DNA of 6,784 bases from Candidatus Kaiserbacteria bacterium (GTDB taxonomy: Bacteria > Patescibacteriota > Minisyncoccia > Phycocordibacterales > UBA2100). The position numbers were made by a program, and so were the translations under genes. Shown one piece after another: positions 1 through 6,354 of this stretch. Under the pieces are notes generated by a model. The model saw only the letters and a program-made list of their open reading frames with translations. It did not search any database and had not been told where the DNA came from. How positions within the stretch are numbered: position 1 is the first letter of the stretch; every line of letters begins with the position of its first letter. Location of the stretch: NCBI GenBank assembly GCA_019247335.1, contig JAFAPB010000082.1, positions 1-6,784 of the forward strand. The letters are read 5' to 3'.

Positions 1-722
1 CGCACGAGCTGCGCACGCCGCTCTCGGTCATCAAGACGAATACCGAGGTGGCGCTCCTCGACGACAAGGTCTCGCCGGAGATGAAAGAGACACTGCATTC
101 CAATATTGAAGAGCTCGACCGCATCTCCGAGATCATCAACAACCTGCTCTCCCTCTCAGCGCTCGTAAAACCCGAGCGCATCGAGTTTTCGGCGGTCGAT
201 CTCTCCGCGGTCGCGACCGATTCGGTACAAAAACTCTCGCAGCTCGCGAAGCGCGGCGAGCACCAGGTCACGCTTCGCAAGAGCCCCGACACGCAGGTCT
301 GGGGCAATGCGACCGCACTTCAGCAGATCGTCAGCAATCTTCTCAAGAATGCCATTACCTATACGCCGCGCGGCGGGCATATCCGGATCACGGTAGAACC
401 CGCGCCGAACAATCAGGTCGAATTGATCGTGCAGGATTCCGGCATTGGCATAGCGCGCAAGGATCTCTTCCGCATCTTTGAGCCGTTCTACCGCGCCGAT
501 CCTTCGCGCACCAAAGGCCGCGGTGGCACGGGCCTGGGGCTCGCCATCGTCTCCGAACTCATCAAGATGCATCAGGGCAGGATCACGATCAGAAGTGCCG
601 TGGGACGGGGCACGACGGTCTCGGTCCTTTTCCCCGGCGTCACTGCCCGCAGCACCGTCGGCAACGAGACTGACCTGCAAGCGGGCCTCAATGAGATCGC
701 CGTCGATTTCACGAAACGCTAA
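1..722 (+). CDS. Sensor histidine kinase, C-terminal part (5' end outside the window)
   Basis: This is the catalytic part of a two-component sensor kinase, which autophosphorylates on histidine and passes the phosphate to a response regulator. The first complete codon (nt 3) is the phospho-acceptor His of the H-box HELRTPL. The HisKA dimerisation helices follow, then the HATPase_c domain: N-box around the Asn at nt 348 (NLLKNAITYTP), G1 box DSGIGI from nt 435, F-box FEPFYRAD, and G2 box GGTGLGLA at nt 522-545. The order and spacing fit the large HisKA/OmpR-coupled class. About 28 residues after the last strand (VSVLFPG) look unstructured. The sensor and membrane segments lie upstream, so the signal is unknown. 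No response regulator follows; if there is a partner gene it is probably upstream. The GTG at nt 48 is inside the HisKA helix and is not the start. The family call is secure; the specific role is not. Confidence 0.95.
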   Translation, partial: HELRTPLSVIKTNTEVALLDDKVSPEMKETLHSNIEELDRISEIINNLLSLSALVKPERIEFSAVDLSAVATDSVQKLSQLAKRGEHQVTLRKSPDTQVWGNATALQQIVSNLLKNAITYTPRGGHIRITVEPAPNNQVELIVQDSGIGIARKDLFRIFEPFYRADPSRTKGRGGTGLGLAIVSELIKMHQGRITIRSAVGRGTTVSVLFPGVTARSTVGNETDLQAGLNEIAVDFTKR

Positions 723-733
723 AAAGCGACGTG

Positions 734-739
734 TATAAT
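734..739 (+). promoter_or_regulatory. -10 promoter element TATAAT for the IMP cyclohydrolase-like gene
   Basis: A perfect TATAAT hexamer (within GTGTATAATG) lies 12 nt after the histidine kinase stop. I see no clear -35 box. A transcript starting about 7 nt downstream would begin at or next to the ATG at 747, so the mRNA would be leaderless. The same TATARTG heptamer precedes three other genes in this window, which strengthens the call. Confidence 0.7.
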
Positions 740-746
740 GCCGGAC

Positions 747-1322
747 ATGAAAACGGCGCTTCTTGCCTCGTATGAAAAAGATGAGGCCGTATTTTTACTC
801 GCGCAAACGCTCTGTGATAACGGTTGGCAATTGCTCGGTTCGGCCGGCACCGCGAAATACTTGAGCGGGCGCGGCATCCCCTGTCGCGATGTTGCGGAGA
901 TTGTGGGGCCTCCGATCCTCGGCCATCGCGTGGTGACGCTCGCTCGCAAGATCTATGCGGCGCTCCTCGCGGCGAGCCCGGAGGACATGGGTGAGCTTGA
1001 GCGCATCAACATGCAGCCGATCGCGCTCGTCTATGTCACGCTCTACCCGCTCGAAGCGACCATCGCGAATCCGAAATCGACCCAGAAAGATGTCCTCGAA
1101 AAGACCGATATCGGCGGTCCGACGCTTCTGCGCGCGGCTGCCAAAGGGCGCCGGCTCGCGCTTTCCTCTCCCGCCCAGATACCGCTCGTCGAAGCATGGA
1201 TCAAAAAAGGGTCGCCCGAGAAAGAGCGCGCGGCGCTTGCATTGAAATTCGCCGCGGCCGCTGAGCGACGCGTCGCGGAGTATGTCGCCGCGTCTGCAAG
1301 CTACCTCGAACGCCTGCAGTAA
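747..1322 (+). CDS. purH: Stand-alone IMP cyclohydrolase-like protein (PurH N-terminal/MGS-like domain)
   Basis: This 191-aa protein matches the N-terminal cyclohydrolase half of bifunctional PurH/ATIC, which converts FAICAR to IMP, the last step of purine synthesis. Matching segments are the nucleotide-binding loop GSAGTA (31-36), the LYPLEATIA region (99-107) and the hallmark DIGGPTLLRAAAK (121-133). The C-terminal helix LALKFAAAAERRVAEYV aligns with the end of the PurH domain. The ~300-aa AICAR transformylase half is absent and the gene ends cleanly, so this is a stand-alone domain as in some archaea. Equivalents of human Tyr104, Asp125 and Lys137 are present (Y100, D121, K133). The usual RVKTLHPKVHGG stretch reads RVVTLARKIYAA, losing catalytic Lys66 and the His-Pro. 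I chose ATG 747 over ATG 738 because 738 overlaps the TATAAT box and 747 suits a leaderless start. Family is near certain; activity is uncertain. Confidence 0.85.
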   Translation: MKTALLASYEKDEAVFLLAQTLCDNGWQLLGSAGTAKYLSGRGIPCRDVAEIVGPPILGHRVVTLARKIYAALLAASPEDMGELERINMQPIALVYVTLYPLEATIANPKSTQKDVLEKTDIGGPTLLRAAAKGRRLALSSPAQIPLVEAWIKKGSPEKERAALALKFAAAAERRVAEYVAASASYLERLQ

Positions 1323-1328
1323 TCCACA

Positions 1329-1341
1329 GCGAAAATTTCGC
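1329..1341 (+). repeat. Short inverted repeat, possible operator
   Basis: GCGAAAATTTCGC is a perfect palindrome with 6-bp arms around a central A. It sits just after the preceding stop codon and 8 nt upstream of the TATAGT box of the DUF1993 gene, where a regulator could contact the promoter. The loop is too short for a good hairpin and no T-run follows, so it is not a convincing terminator. A shorter related sequence (CGAAAATTTCG) occurs inside the second purP gene near nt 3468, so chance is possible. Confidence 0.25.
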
Positions 1342-1346
1342 GCGGA

Positions 1347-1355
1347 TGCTATAGT
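1347..1355 (+). promoter_or_regulatory. Extended -10 promoter element (TGCTATAGT) for the DUF1993 gene
   Basis: TGC followed by TATAGT forms an extended -10 element, which can work without a -35 box; none is visible here. Unlike the other promoters in this window it lies 29 nt before the ATG at 1385. It therefore predicts a leader of roughly 20-25 nt with only weak purine stretches (AGAAAG) in place of a Shine-Dalgarno sequence. Confidence 0.6.
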
Positions 1356-1384
1356 GACGTTCCTTTAGAAAGTAAAGAATCATC

Positions 1385-1918
1385 ATGGCACAGACGACCT
1401 CGCTGTATACGATTACTATCCCGCAATTCATCAAGACGCTCACTGCGCTCCGCGCCCTCGTGGAGAAGGCACAGGCGCACGCGGCAACTAAAAAGACCGA
1501 GCGGCTCGATTTCGAATCCGCGCTCCTCAATGACCGGCTCGTCTTCGACCAGTTCCCGTTCGTGCGGCAGATCCAAATCGCCGCTGACAACGCGAAAAAC
1601 TCCGCCGCGCGCCTGGGCGGCGTGGATGTCCCAAAGTTCGAGGACAACGAACAGACATTCGGCGAGCTCCTCGCGCGTCTTGATAAGACGATCGAGTTTC
1701 TAAAGACGGTGAAGCCGGCGGACATCGATGGCAAAGAAGATGTGAAGGTCTCGCTTCCCTACTGGGGCGGCAAATCTATGAACGGCCTCGATTATGTCCT
1801 GAATTATCTCATCCCAAACTTTTACTTCCACGCGACGACCGCATACGACATTCTCCGGAAGAACGGCATTTCGATCGGCAAGGGCGACTATATCGGCGCT
1901 CTCCCCTTTGCCGAGTAG
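1385..1918 (+). CDS. DUF1993 family protein
   Basis: This 177-aa protein matches the DUF1993 family over its full length. Recognisable blocks are the N-terminal LYTITIPQFIKTL (7-19), the helix around KAQAHAATKK (28-37), FPFVRQIQIAADNAKNSAARL (57-77), the conserved VPKFEDNEQTF (82-92) and the closing PNFYFHATTAYDILRKNG (144-161). The family has no established biochemical function that I know of. The fold is thought to be a DinB-like four-helix bundle, and H149 in FYFHATTAY is a candidate metal or active-site residue (inference). The family is best known to me from free-living bacteria, so its presence here may reflect transfer. It lies between the cyclohydrolase-like gene and the purP pair but has its own promoter, so a purine role should not be assumed. 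ATG 1385 is chosen because it begins the family's usual N terminus. Confidence 0.88.
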   Translation: MAQTTSLYTITIPQFIKTLTALRALVEKAQAHAATKKTERLDFESALLNDRLVFDQFPFVRQIQIAADNAKNSAARLGGVDVPKFEDNEQTFGELLARLDKTIEFLKTVKPADIDGKEDVKVSLPYWGGKSMNGLDYVLNYLIPNFYFHATTAYDILRKNGISIGKGDYIGALPFAE

Positions 1919-1935
1919 CAGCGGGCGGGTATAGT
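1908..1935 (+). promoter_or_regulatory. Promoter for the purP pair (-35-like TTGCCG, -10 TATAGT)
   Basis: TATAGT (1930-1935) lies 5 nt before the ATG at 1941. A TTGCCG hexamer (1908-1913), matching TTGACA at four of six positions, sits 16 nt upstream and overlaps the end of the DUF1993 gene. Initiation about 7 nt after the -10 box would fall at or near the A of the ATG, giving a leaderless transcript for the purP-purP-HAD run. Confidence 0.65.
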
Positions 1936-1940
1936 GGTGC

Positions 1941-2954
1941 ATGGCTTCGATGAAGCATCGCGTCGCGACCCTGGGCAGCCACTCCGCGCTGCAGATTTTG
2001 AAGGGCGCGAAAGACGAAGGCTTTGAAACGATCGCGATATGCGAAAAGAAAGCGACCCGGCCGTACAAATCATTCGGCGTCGCCGATGAGATCATCGAAC
2101 TCGACTCCTTCAAAGATTTCGCGATGATCGAGCAGACGCTCATTGATAAAAACGCGATTCTCATTCCCCATGGCTCGCTCGTCGCGTACCTTGGCCCTTC
2201 CAAGATCGGCGAGCTCAAGGTCCCCCACTTCGGCACGAAGGGTATTTTGAAATGGGAGGCGGATCGCAATAAGCAGCGCGAATGGCTGCACAGCGCCGGT
2301 TTGAAACTCCCGCGTCTTTTTGCCAACGCGGAAGACATTGACCGTCCCGTCATCGTCAAATTTCACGGCGCGCGCGGCGGCCGCGGCTACTTCCTTGCCC
2401 GTACGCCGGAAGAATTCAAGAAAAAACTTGCAGCGCATGACACCGGTGAGGGCTACGCGATCCAGGAATACGTCGTCGGCGTGCCGGTCTATGCGCACTA
2501 TTTCTATTCCCCACTGGCCGAGGAAATCGAGATCATGGGATTCGACAAGCGCTACGAGAGCAACGCCGACTCGATCGGGCGCGTGGCCGCAGCTGACCAG
2601 ATCACGGTCGACCTCTCCACCAGCTACACGGTCGTCGGCAATGTTCCGATCGTGATCCGCGAAAGCCTTCTTCCAATGATGTTCGATATCGGCGAGAGTG
2701 TCATCAAAGAAAGCCAAAAGATCGAGCCGCCGGGTCTCATGGGCGCGTTTTGCCTTGAAGGCGTCGTCACGAGCGAGCTTGAATTTTATGTATTTGAGAT
2801 CTCGGCGCGCATCGTCGCCGGCACCAATCCGTATGTCGACGGCAGCCCTTACACCGCGCTCAAATATAAAGAGCCGATGTCCACGGGGCGCCGCATCGCG
2901 CGCGAAATTAAACGTGCGATCGAGACGAACGCGCTCGATAAGATTTTGCACTAA
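1941..2954 (+). CDS. purP: Archaeal-type FAICAR synthetase (formate-AICAR ligase, PurP family)
   Basis: PurP makes FAICAR from AICAR, formate and ATP, replacing the folate-dependent transformylase; it is the standard archaeal enzyme. The 337-aa product follows archaeal PurP end to end: TLGSHSALQILKGAK (10-24), ILIPHGSLVAYLG (73-85), the ATP-grasp lysine and glycine-rich loop VIVKFHGARGGRGYF (137-151), QEYVVG (175-180), HYFYSPL (186-192), MGFDKRYESN (199-208), GNVPIVIRESLLP (233-245), and the likely metal-binding FEISARIVAGTN (285-296). All motifs I can compare are intact, so catalysis is plausible. The product starts almost at the first strand and lacks the ~15-residue N-terminal helix I recall from Methanocaldococcus PurP. 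An in-frame TAG at 1932-1934 blocks any longer ATG start. It is followed after 2 nt by a diverged paralogue. Possible substrate sources are de novo synthesis or AICAR released by histidine synthesis (inference). Confidence 0.93.
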   Translation: MASMKHRVATLGSHSALQILKGAKDEGFETIAICEKKATRPYKSFGVADEIIELDSFKDFAMIEQTLIDKNAILIPHGSLVAYLGPSKIGELKVPHFGTKGILKWEADRNKQREWLHSAGLKLPRLFANAEDIDRPVIVKFHGARGGRGYFLARTPEEFKKKLAAHDTGEGYAIQEYVVGVPVYAHYFYSPLAEEIEIMGFDKRYESNADSIGRVAAADQITVDLSTSYTVVGNVPIVIRESLLPMMFDIGESVIKESQKIEPPGLMGAFCLEGVVTSELEFYVFEISARIVAGTNPYVDGSPYTALKYKEPMSTGRRIAREIKRAIETNALDKILH

Positions 2955-2956
2955 CT

Positions 2957-4063
2957 ATGGATATCGCGGGGATCCTCGCCTCCTACGACTCGAATAACAT
3001 CGCAGTGGCTGCGCTCGGCGGGCATAGCGCGCTCGACAGCTGTGCCGGCGCGCGCGCCGAAGGCTTGAAGAGCCTCGTCATTGCGCGTAAAGACCGCCTC
3101 CGTGCCTATAAGGCGCTTCTGCGAAAAGGCGATCTCGGGTGCATCGATAAGATCATGGAAGTCGATGCGTATGCGGATATCGTTCGGGAGGATCTCCAAG
3201 AAGCGCTCCGGAGCGAGAATGCCGTTCTCATGCACAGCCGCTATTTCTGGGTCTACTTTGATTTCAAAGATGTGGAAGAGAAGCTGCGTGTCCCCTTCTT
3301 CGGCTCGCGCGAGCTGATACGCCTCGAAGAGCGCGATCAAAAGCCGAATCAGTACGATTTACTTCAAGCGGCAGGCATTCGCATTCCGAAAATATTTTCC
3401 TCTCACAAAGAGATCGATCGTCTCACCCTCACAAAAGCCCCGAATGCGGTCCGCACCTACGAGCGCGAAAATTTCGTCGCCGCGTCACCTGAAGAATGGC
3501 AGCGCATTGCCGATGAAAAGATCGCAAAAGGCGCGGTAACCGAAGCGGCGCTCAAAGACGCGGTCATCGAAGAATTCATCCTCGGCGCGCAAGTCAATTT
3601 CAATTTCTTTTACTCTCCGCTGCATGAGCGTCTCGAGCTCCTCGGGACTGATACCCGCCGGCAGACCAATCTCGACGGTTGGCTCCGCCTCCCGGCCAAT
3701 GAGCAGCTCAAGATCCCCGGCGCGCCGCTCCATATCGAAACAGGCCACTTGGCTGTGACGGTCAAAGAGAGCCTGCTCGAAAAGATTTATGAGGCCGGAG
3801 AGAAATTTGTCGCGGTCTGTAAGAAATATCATCCCAAAGGTATGATCGGCCCCTTCGCGCTCCAGGGCGCGATCGAGACCGACGGCAAGCGCGAGGAGGC
3901 CGTTATCTTCGACGTCTCATTCCGGATGCCCGGCAGCCCCGGGATCACAGCGACGCCGTATTCACAGTATCTTTTTGGTGAACCTGTTTCGATGGGACGT
4001 CGCTCGGCGATAGAGATCAAGGAGGCAGCCGCCTCCGGCCGCTTGAGCGAAATTCTCACGTAA
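2957..4063 (+). CDS. Diverged PurP paralogue (formate-AICAR ligase family, DUF1246/DUF1297-like)
   Basis: This 368-aa protein has the same architecture as the upstream PurP: AALGGHSALDSCAGA (18-32), VPFFGSREL (112-120), the ATP-grasp lysine K160, EEFILG (205-210), NFFYSPLHERLELLG (216-230), VTVKESLLE (267-275), GMIGPFALQG (295-304) and GEPVSMGRRSAIEIK (341-355). Unlike its neighbour it keeps a short N-terminal helix before the first strand. Key places differ. The glycine-rich loop GARGGRGYF is NAVRTYERENF, HGSLVAY is HSRYFWVY, KRYESN is TRRQTN, and FEISARIVAGTN is FDVSFRMPGSPG, with Glu changed to Asp and the Asn lost. Several archaea also carry multiple PurP paralogues, not all with shown FAICAR synthetase activity. 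It could be a partner or regulatory subunit of PurP, a related ligase with another substrate, or inactive. The start 2 nt after the purP stop suggests translational coupling; I see no ribosome-binding site. Confidence 0.85.
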   Translation: MDIAGILASYDSNNIAVAALGGHSALDSCAGARAEGLKSLVIARKDRLRAYKALLRKGDLGCIDKIMEVDAYADIVREDLQEALRSENAVLMHSRYFWVYFDFKDVEEKLRVPFFGSRELIRLEERDQKPNQYDLLQAAGIRIPKIFSSHKEIDRLTLTKAPNAVRTYERENFVAASPEEWQRIADEKIAKGAVTEAALKDAVIEEFILGAQVNFNFFYSPLHERLELLGTDTRRQTNLDGWLRLPANEQLKIPGAPLHIETGHLAVTVKESLLEKIYEAGEKFVAVCKKYHPKGMIGPFALQGAIETDGKREEAVIFDVSFRMPGSPGITATPYSQYLFGEPVSMGRRSAIEIKEAAASGRLSEILT

Positions 4064-4064
4064 C

Positions 4065-4787
4065 ATGCCGAAGTATTTTTTCTTTGATCTCGACAAGACG
4101 CTGACCAAAAGCCGCTCACCGATGGAGCCTGATCATCAGGAATTATTCGACCGGTTGTGTTCGGAACGAGAAGTTGTGGTGGTCTCCGGCGGCAATCGCG
4201 AACAGATACGGGAACAGGTCACGCCGCGTTTCGACAAACGCTATTGGACGCTCGCGCAAAGCGGGAACCATGCGATTGATAAGAGCGGGCAGGACTTGTG
4301 GAACGAAGAACTCGATACGGAGCAGATCGCCGCTACATTCGATTTTATCGAATCGCTCAAAAAGTATTTCAATATTGCGGTGAAGGACCCGAACGACCTC
4401 GTGGAAAATCGCGGCGCGCAAATCAGCTACAGCGTTATTGGTTTCCACGAGGACAGCGAGAAAAAATATGCATTCGATCCGGACGATTCAAAGCGACAGG
4501 CAGCACTCGCTGCATTGCCTGAAGAATTACAACGGCTCACCGAAGCCGGCATTGAGGTAACGCCCGCCGGCACAACGACATACAATTTCATCGAAGCGGG
4601 TAAACATAAAGGTTTCAATATCAAACGGCTTCTCGACCGCAATGGATGGTCTTTTGATGAATGCGTGTACGTAGGCGACGCACTATTCCCGGGCGGCAAC
4701 GACGAAACGGTGATCGGCGTCGTGCCTACCAAAGCTGTAACGGGACCGGACGACACTTTTGCCTTCATTAAAGAAATGCTATCCTAG
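4065..4787 (+). CDS. HAD-IIB family hydrolase, phosphomannomutase-like
   Basis: This 240-aa protein carries the four HAD motifs. Motif I is FFDLDKT, with nucleophile D8 and acid/base D10; motif II is VVVVSGGN with S41; motif III is a lysine in AGKHKGFN (K180 or K182); motif IV is GDALFPGGND with D205 and D213. The cap sits between motifs II and III, the C2 arrangement. Its ENRGAQISYSVIGF (114-127) resembles the RNGMLNVSPIGR segment of eukaryotic-type phosphomannomutases. The substrate is not evident: a sugar phosphate, nucleotide or phosphosugar mutase role are all possible. The gene begins 1 nt after the second purP stop with no Shine-Dalgarno, so it is probably co-translated. It is visibly richer in A/T than its neighbours; hand counts of four 60-nt lines gave about 40-53% GC, against 63% for one line in the ABC ATPase. 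This may indicate a different origin. Confidence 0.88.
   Translation: MPKYFFFDLDKTLTKSRSPMEPDHQELFDRLCSEREVVVVSGGNREQIREQVTPRFDKRYWTLAQSGNHAIDKSGQDLWNEELDTEQIAATFDFIESLKKYFNIAVKDPNDLVENRGAQISYSVIGFHEDSEKKYAFDPDDSKRQAALAALPEELQRLTEAGIEVTPAGTTTYNFIEAGKHKGFNIKRLLDRNGWSFDECVYVGDALFPGGNDETVIGVVPTKAVTGPDDTFAFIKEMLS
4777..4785 (+). promoter_or_regulatory. Possible extended -10 element (TGCTATCCT) for the ABC transporter genes
   Basis: TGC followed by TATCCT overlaps the stop codon of the HAD gene and ends 8 nt before the ATG at 4794. The hexamer matches TATAAT at four of six positions (TAT--T). Its position relative to the start resembles the leaderless promoters elsewhere in the window, but the sequence is weaker, so read-through from the purP operon is an alternative. 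Confidence 0.4.
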
Positions 4788-4793
4788 CACCTC

Positions 4794-5558
<765 letters not shown>

Positions 5559-5559
5559 T

Positions 5560-6342
5560 ATGGACAATTACCGAAAATGGATCGCGTTTTATACGATGAT
5601 GCGCAAGGACGTCATGCGCATCTTCCGCATCTGGGTGCAGACATTCCTGCCGAGCGTTATCACCTCGGTCCTCTATTTCCTCGTCTTCGGTACGATCCTT
5701 GGCTCGCGCATCGGCTCGATGCAGGGCGTGCCGTACATGGAATTCGTCATCCCGGGCCTCGTCATGATGGCGATCGTCACCAATGCATATGCGAACTCGT
5801 CGTTCACGTTCTTTCAATCGAAATTCTTCGCGCGCTCGATCGACGAACTCCTCGTCTCCCCGATGCCGCCGTGGCTTATGATCGCAGGCTTTGTCTCCGG
5901 CGGCGTTATCCGCGGCGTTCTCGTCGGCGCGATCGTGCTTATGGTCGGTATCTTCTTCACGGGCCTCCATCTGACCATCACGAATCTCGCCGTCATCCTC
6001 CTCTTTGCGATCCTCACATCGCTTGTCTTCGCGCTCGCGGGGCTGGTCAACGGCGTCTATGCCAAATCGATCGATGCGATCAACATCGTCCCGACGTTCG
6101 TATTGCAACCGCTTACCTACCTCGGCGGCATTTTCTATTCCGTACACTCGCTGCCCCACTTCGCGCAGTACATAACCTACGTCAACCCGCTTTTTTACCT
6201 CATCAACGGCTTCCGCTACGGCTTCCTCGGGATCAGCGACGTCTCGCTCTCGATGGCCATATCAATACTCTTGGGTCTCATCGTCCTTCTCGTCGGGATC
6301 AACTGGTACCTCATCAGAACGGGGCTCGGTCTCAAGCAGTGA
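5560..6342 (+). CDS. yadH: ABC-2 type transporter permease, YadH-like
   Basis: This 260-aa integral membrane protein is the permease partner of the preceding ATPase. It shows about six hydrophobic segments, roughly 27-47, 62-79, 105-133, 142-168, 174-194 and 232-252. Motifs shared with E. coli YadH include RIWVQTFLPSVIT (23-35), YFLVFGTILGSRIG (39-52), VIPGLVMM (63-70), TNAYAN (74-79), IDELLVSP (94-101), VPTFVLQPLTYLGGIFYS (177-194) and NGFRYGFLGISDV (216-228). The length equals that of the usual YadH, so the protein looks complete. The stop is TGA. The single base between the two genes and the lack of a Shine-Dalgarno sequence imply translational coupling. Two copies of each subunit would form the exporter in the cytoplasmic membrane (family knowledge). 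The substrate is unknown; lipids, glycans or drugs are handled by relatives. Confidence 0.93.
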   Translation: MDNYRKWIAFYTMMRKDVMRIFRIWVQTFLPSVITSVLYFLVFGTILGSRIGSMQGVPYMEFVIPGLVMMAIVTNAYANSSFTFFQSKFFARSIDELLVSPMPPWLMIAGFVSGGVIRGVLVGAIVLMVGIFFTGLHLTITNLAVILLFAILTSLVFALAGLVNGVYAKSIDAINIVPTFVLQPLTYLGGIFYSVHSLPHFAQYITYVNPLFYLINGFRYGFLGISDVSLSMAISILLGLIVLLVGINWYLIRTGLGLKQ

Positions 6343-6348
6343 TATAGT
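6343..6348 (+). promoter_or_regulatory. -10 promoter element TATAGT for the last gene
   Basis: TATAGT directly follows the permease TGA stop and ends 6 nt before the ATG at 6355, the spacing expected for a leaderless transcript. It shares the octamer TATAGTGG with the purP promoter. I see no -35 box at the expected distance. Confidence 0.65.
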
Positions 6349-6354
6349 GGCGGC

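Noticed and set aside
738..746. ATG at 738 as the start of the cyclohydrolase-like gene
   Set aside because: It overlaps the TATAAT box, so the transcript would start after it; ATG 747 also lines up with the usual start of the PurH domain.
2070..2951. Long minus-strand open frame (293 codons) opposite the first purP
   Set aside because: Composition rich in Asp/Arg/Phe/Val without motifs, and the opposite strand is a full-length PurP; shadow.
3466..3478. CGAAAATTTCG inside the second purP, resembling the palindrome at 1329
   Set aside because: Fully explained by coding for Glu-Asn-Phe-Val; two copies are not enough to propose a regulon.
5577..6347. 256-codon open frame overlapping the permease in the +1-shifted plus frame
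   Set aside because: The permease frame has clear YadH motifs and membrane segments. The overlapping frame is Arg/His/Pro-rich, has no recognisable motif, and is an expected by-product of GC-rich codons.
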